In this document: in pieces, positions 6,840-7,031 of the stretch
Position numbering within the stretch: the stretch's first letter is position 1
How the letters are laid out: every line of letters starts with the position of its first letter
Source of the DNA: Myxococcota bacterium
GTDB lineage: Bacteria > Myxococcota > UBA4151
DNA length: 7,031 bases
Assembly: GCA_028823075.1 (NCBI GenBank)
Contig: JAPKCE010000095.1
Coordinates: 1-7,031 of the forward strand
Reading direction: 5' to 3'
The notes under the pieces: generated by a model
What the model was told of the DNA's origin: nothing
The model's database searches: none
The model's input: the letters and a program-made list of their open reading frames with translations, nothing else
Translations under genes and position numbers: made by a program

Positions 6840-7031
6840 CTAATGGCGTTGAAGGGTGGCTCGGTTGCGATCAATTTCGAGGTAGAAGCTGAACCTGCCC
6901 AGGTCAACAACGCCGTTGCGAAGCAGCGCCCTTGGCGGGTTTCTGAAGGGTGCCGCAGCCACAACCGCGCGCAGGGCCTCTTGGTCGAGCATGCGTAAAC
7001 CCGAGCCCTTTAGCAGTTTGGGTTCTTCCAA
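6840..7031 (-). CDS. TonB-family C-terminal domain protein, partial (5' end outside the window)
   Basis: The last 63 residues of a longer protein are visible, and the frame is open to the window edge. The segment KGSGLRMLDQEALRAV (residues 8-23), followed by AAPFRNPP (26-33) and a strand pair around VVDLGRFSFYLEI, matches the TonB C-terminal fold. That family typically shows SSG-x-x-x-LD-x-x-A-x-x-AV, then PFxPPP, then a closing beta strand. In this family an N-terminal membrane helix and proline-rich spacer usually precede the domain, which contacts outer-membrane or envelope partners in the periplasm; neither part is visible here. In deltaproteobacteria TonB-like proteins also serve gliding and envelope complexes, so iron uptake should not be assumed. 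The TAG stop is 8 bases before the kinase ATG, so the two genes are probably co-transcribed. The leftmost codon in the frame (TTG) is most likely internal and not the start. Confidence 0.75.
   Translation of the reverse strand: MEEPKLLKGSGLRMLDQEALRAVVAAAPFRNPPRALLRNGVVDLGRFSFYLEIDRNRATLQRH

Noticed and set aside
6840..7031. A complete small 63-residue protein starting at TTG on the window edge
   Set aside because: The residues match only the end of a TonB C-terminal domain, and the frame is open at the edge, so it is a truncated larger gene.

Overview
The window looks like a chromosomal segment from a deltaproteobacterial-type organism (Myxococcota, Bradymonadota or a relative). This is inferred from three things: moderately GC-rich DNA; a membrane Ser/Thr kinase with a HRDVSPQN catalytic loop and periplasmic PEGA repeats; and that kinase sitting directly behind a TonB-family C-terminus. 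I cannot name the species. Six intact or nearly intact genes plus two cut by the window ends fill almost all the sequence. No gap between genes exceeds about 25 bases, so there is no long non-coding stretch. I see no tRNA, rRNA, CRISPR array or insertion sequence.

Layout. Bases 1-1433 are read rightwards: the C-terminal part of a Clp/HSP100 AAA+ ATPase (5' end outside the window), overlapped by 19 bases by a Rossmann-like/DUF2520 protein. Bases 1436-7031 are read leftwards as one tight cluster. In order of transcription it holds a TonB-family C-terminus (5' end outside the window), a Ser/Thr kinase with PEGA repeats, a large putative lipoprotein, FolD, and a membrane-anchored endonuclease/exonuclease/phosphatase (EEP) family protein. 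The spacings are 8 bases, a 10-base overlap, 21 bases and 12 bases. The two transcription units converge, with two bases between their stop codons, inside a palindromic stretch.

How the genes fit together. The first three leftward genes all act in or across the envelope: TonB-type energy transduction, a kinase with an outside sensor region, and an exported lipoprotein. They plausibly form an envelope sensing or remodelling module. FolD (one-carbon/folate metabolism) and the EEP protein follow and are probably co-transcribed without sharing that function. In the rightward unit, the Clp ATPase carries an IGF tripeptide where ClpA and ClpC carry their ClpP-docking motif, so it is probably a protease unfoldase and not a ClpB disaggregase.

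No clearly new system is visible. The most unusual items are the lipoprotein, which resembles the flanking regions of DUF3857/transglutaminase proteins but shows no catalytic core; the shortened Rossmann half of the DUF2520 protein; and the TonB-kinase-lipoprotein arrangement.
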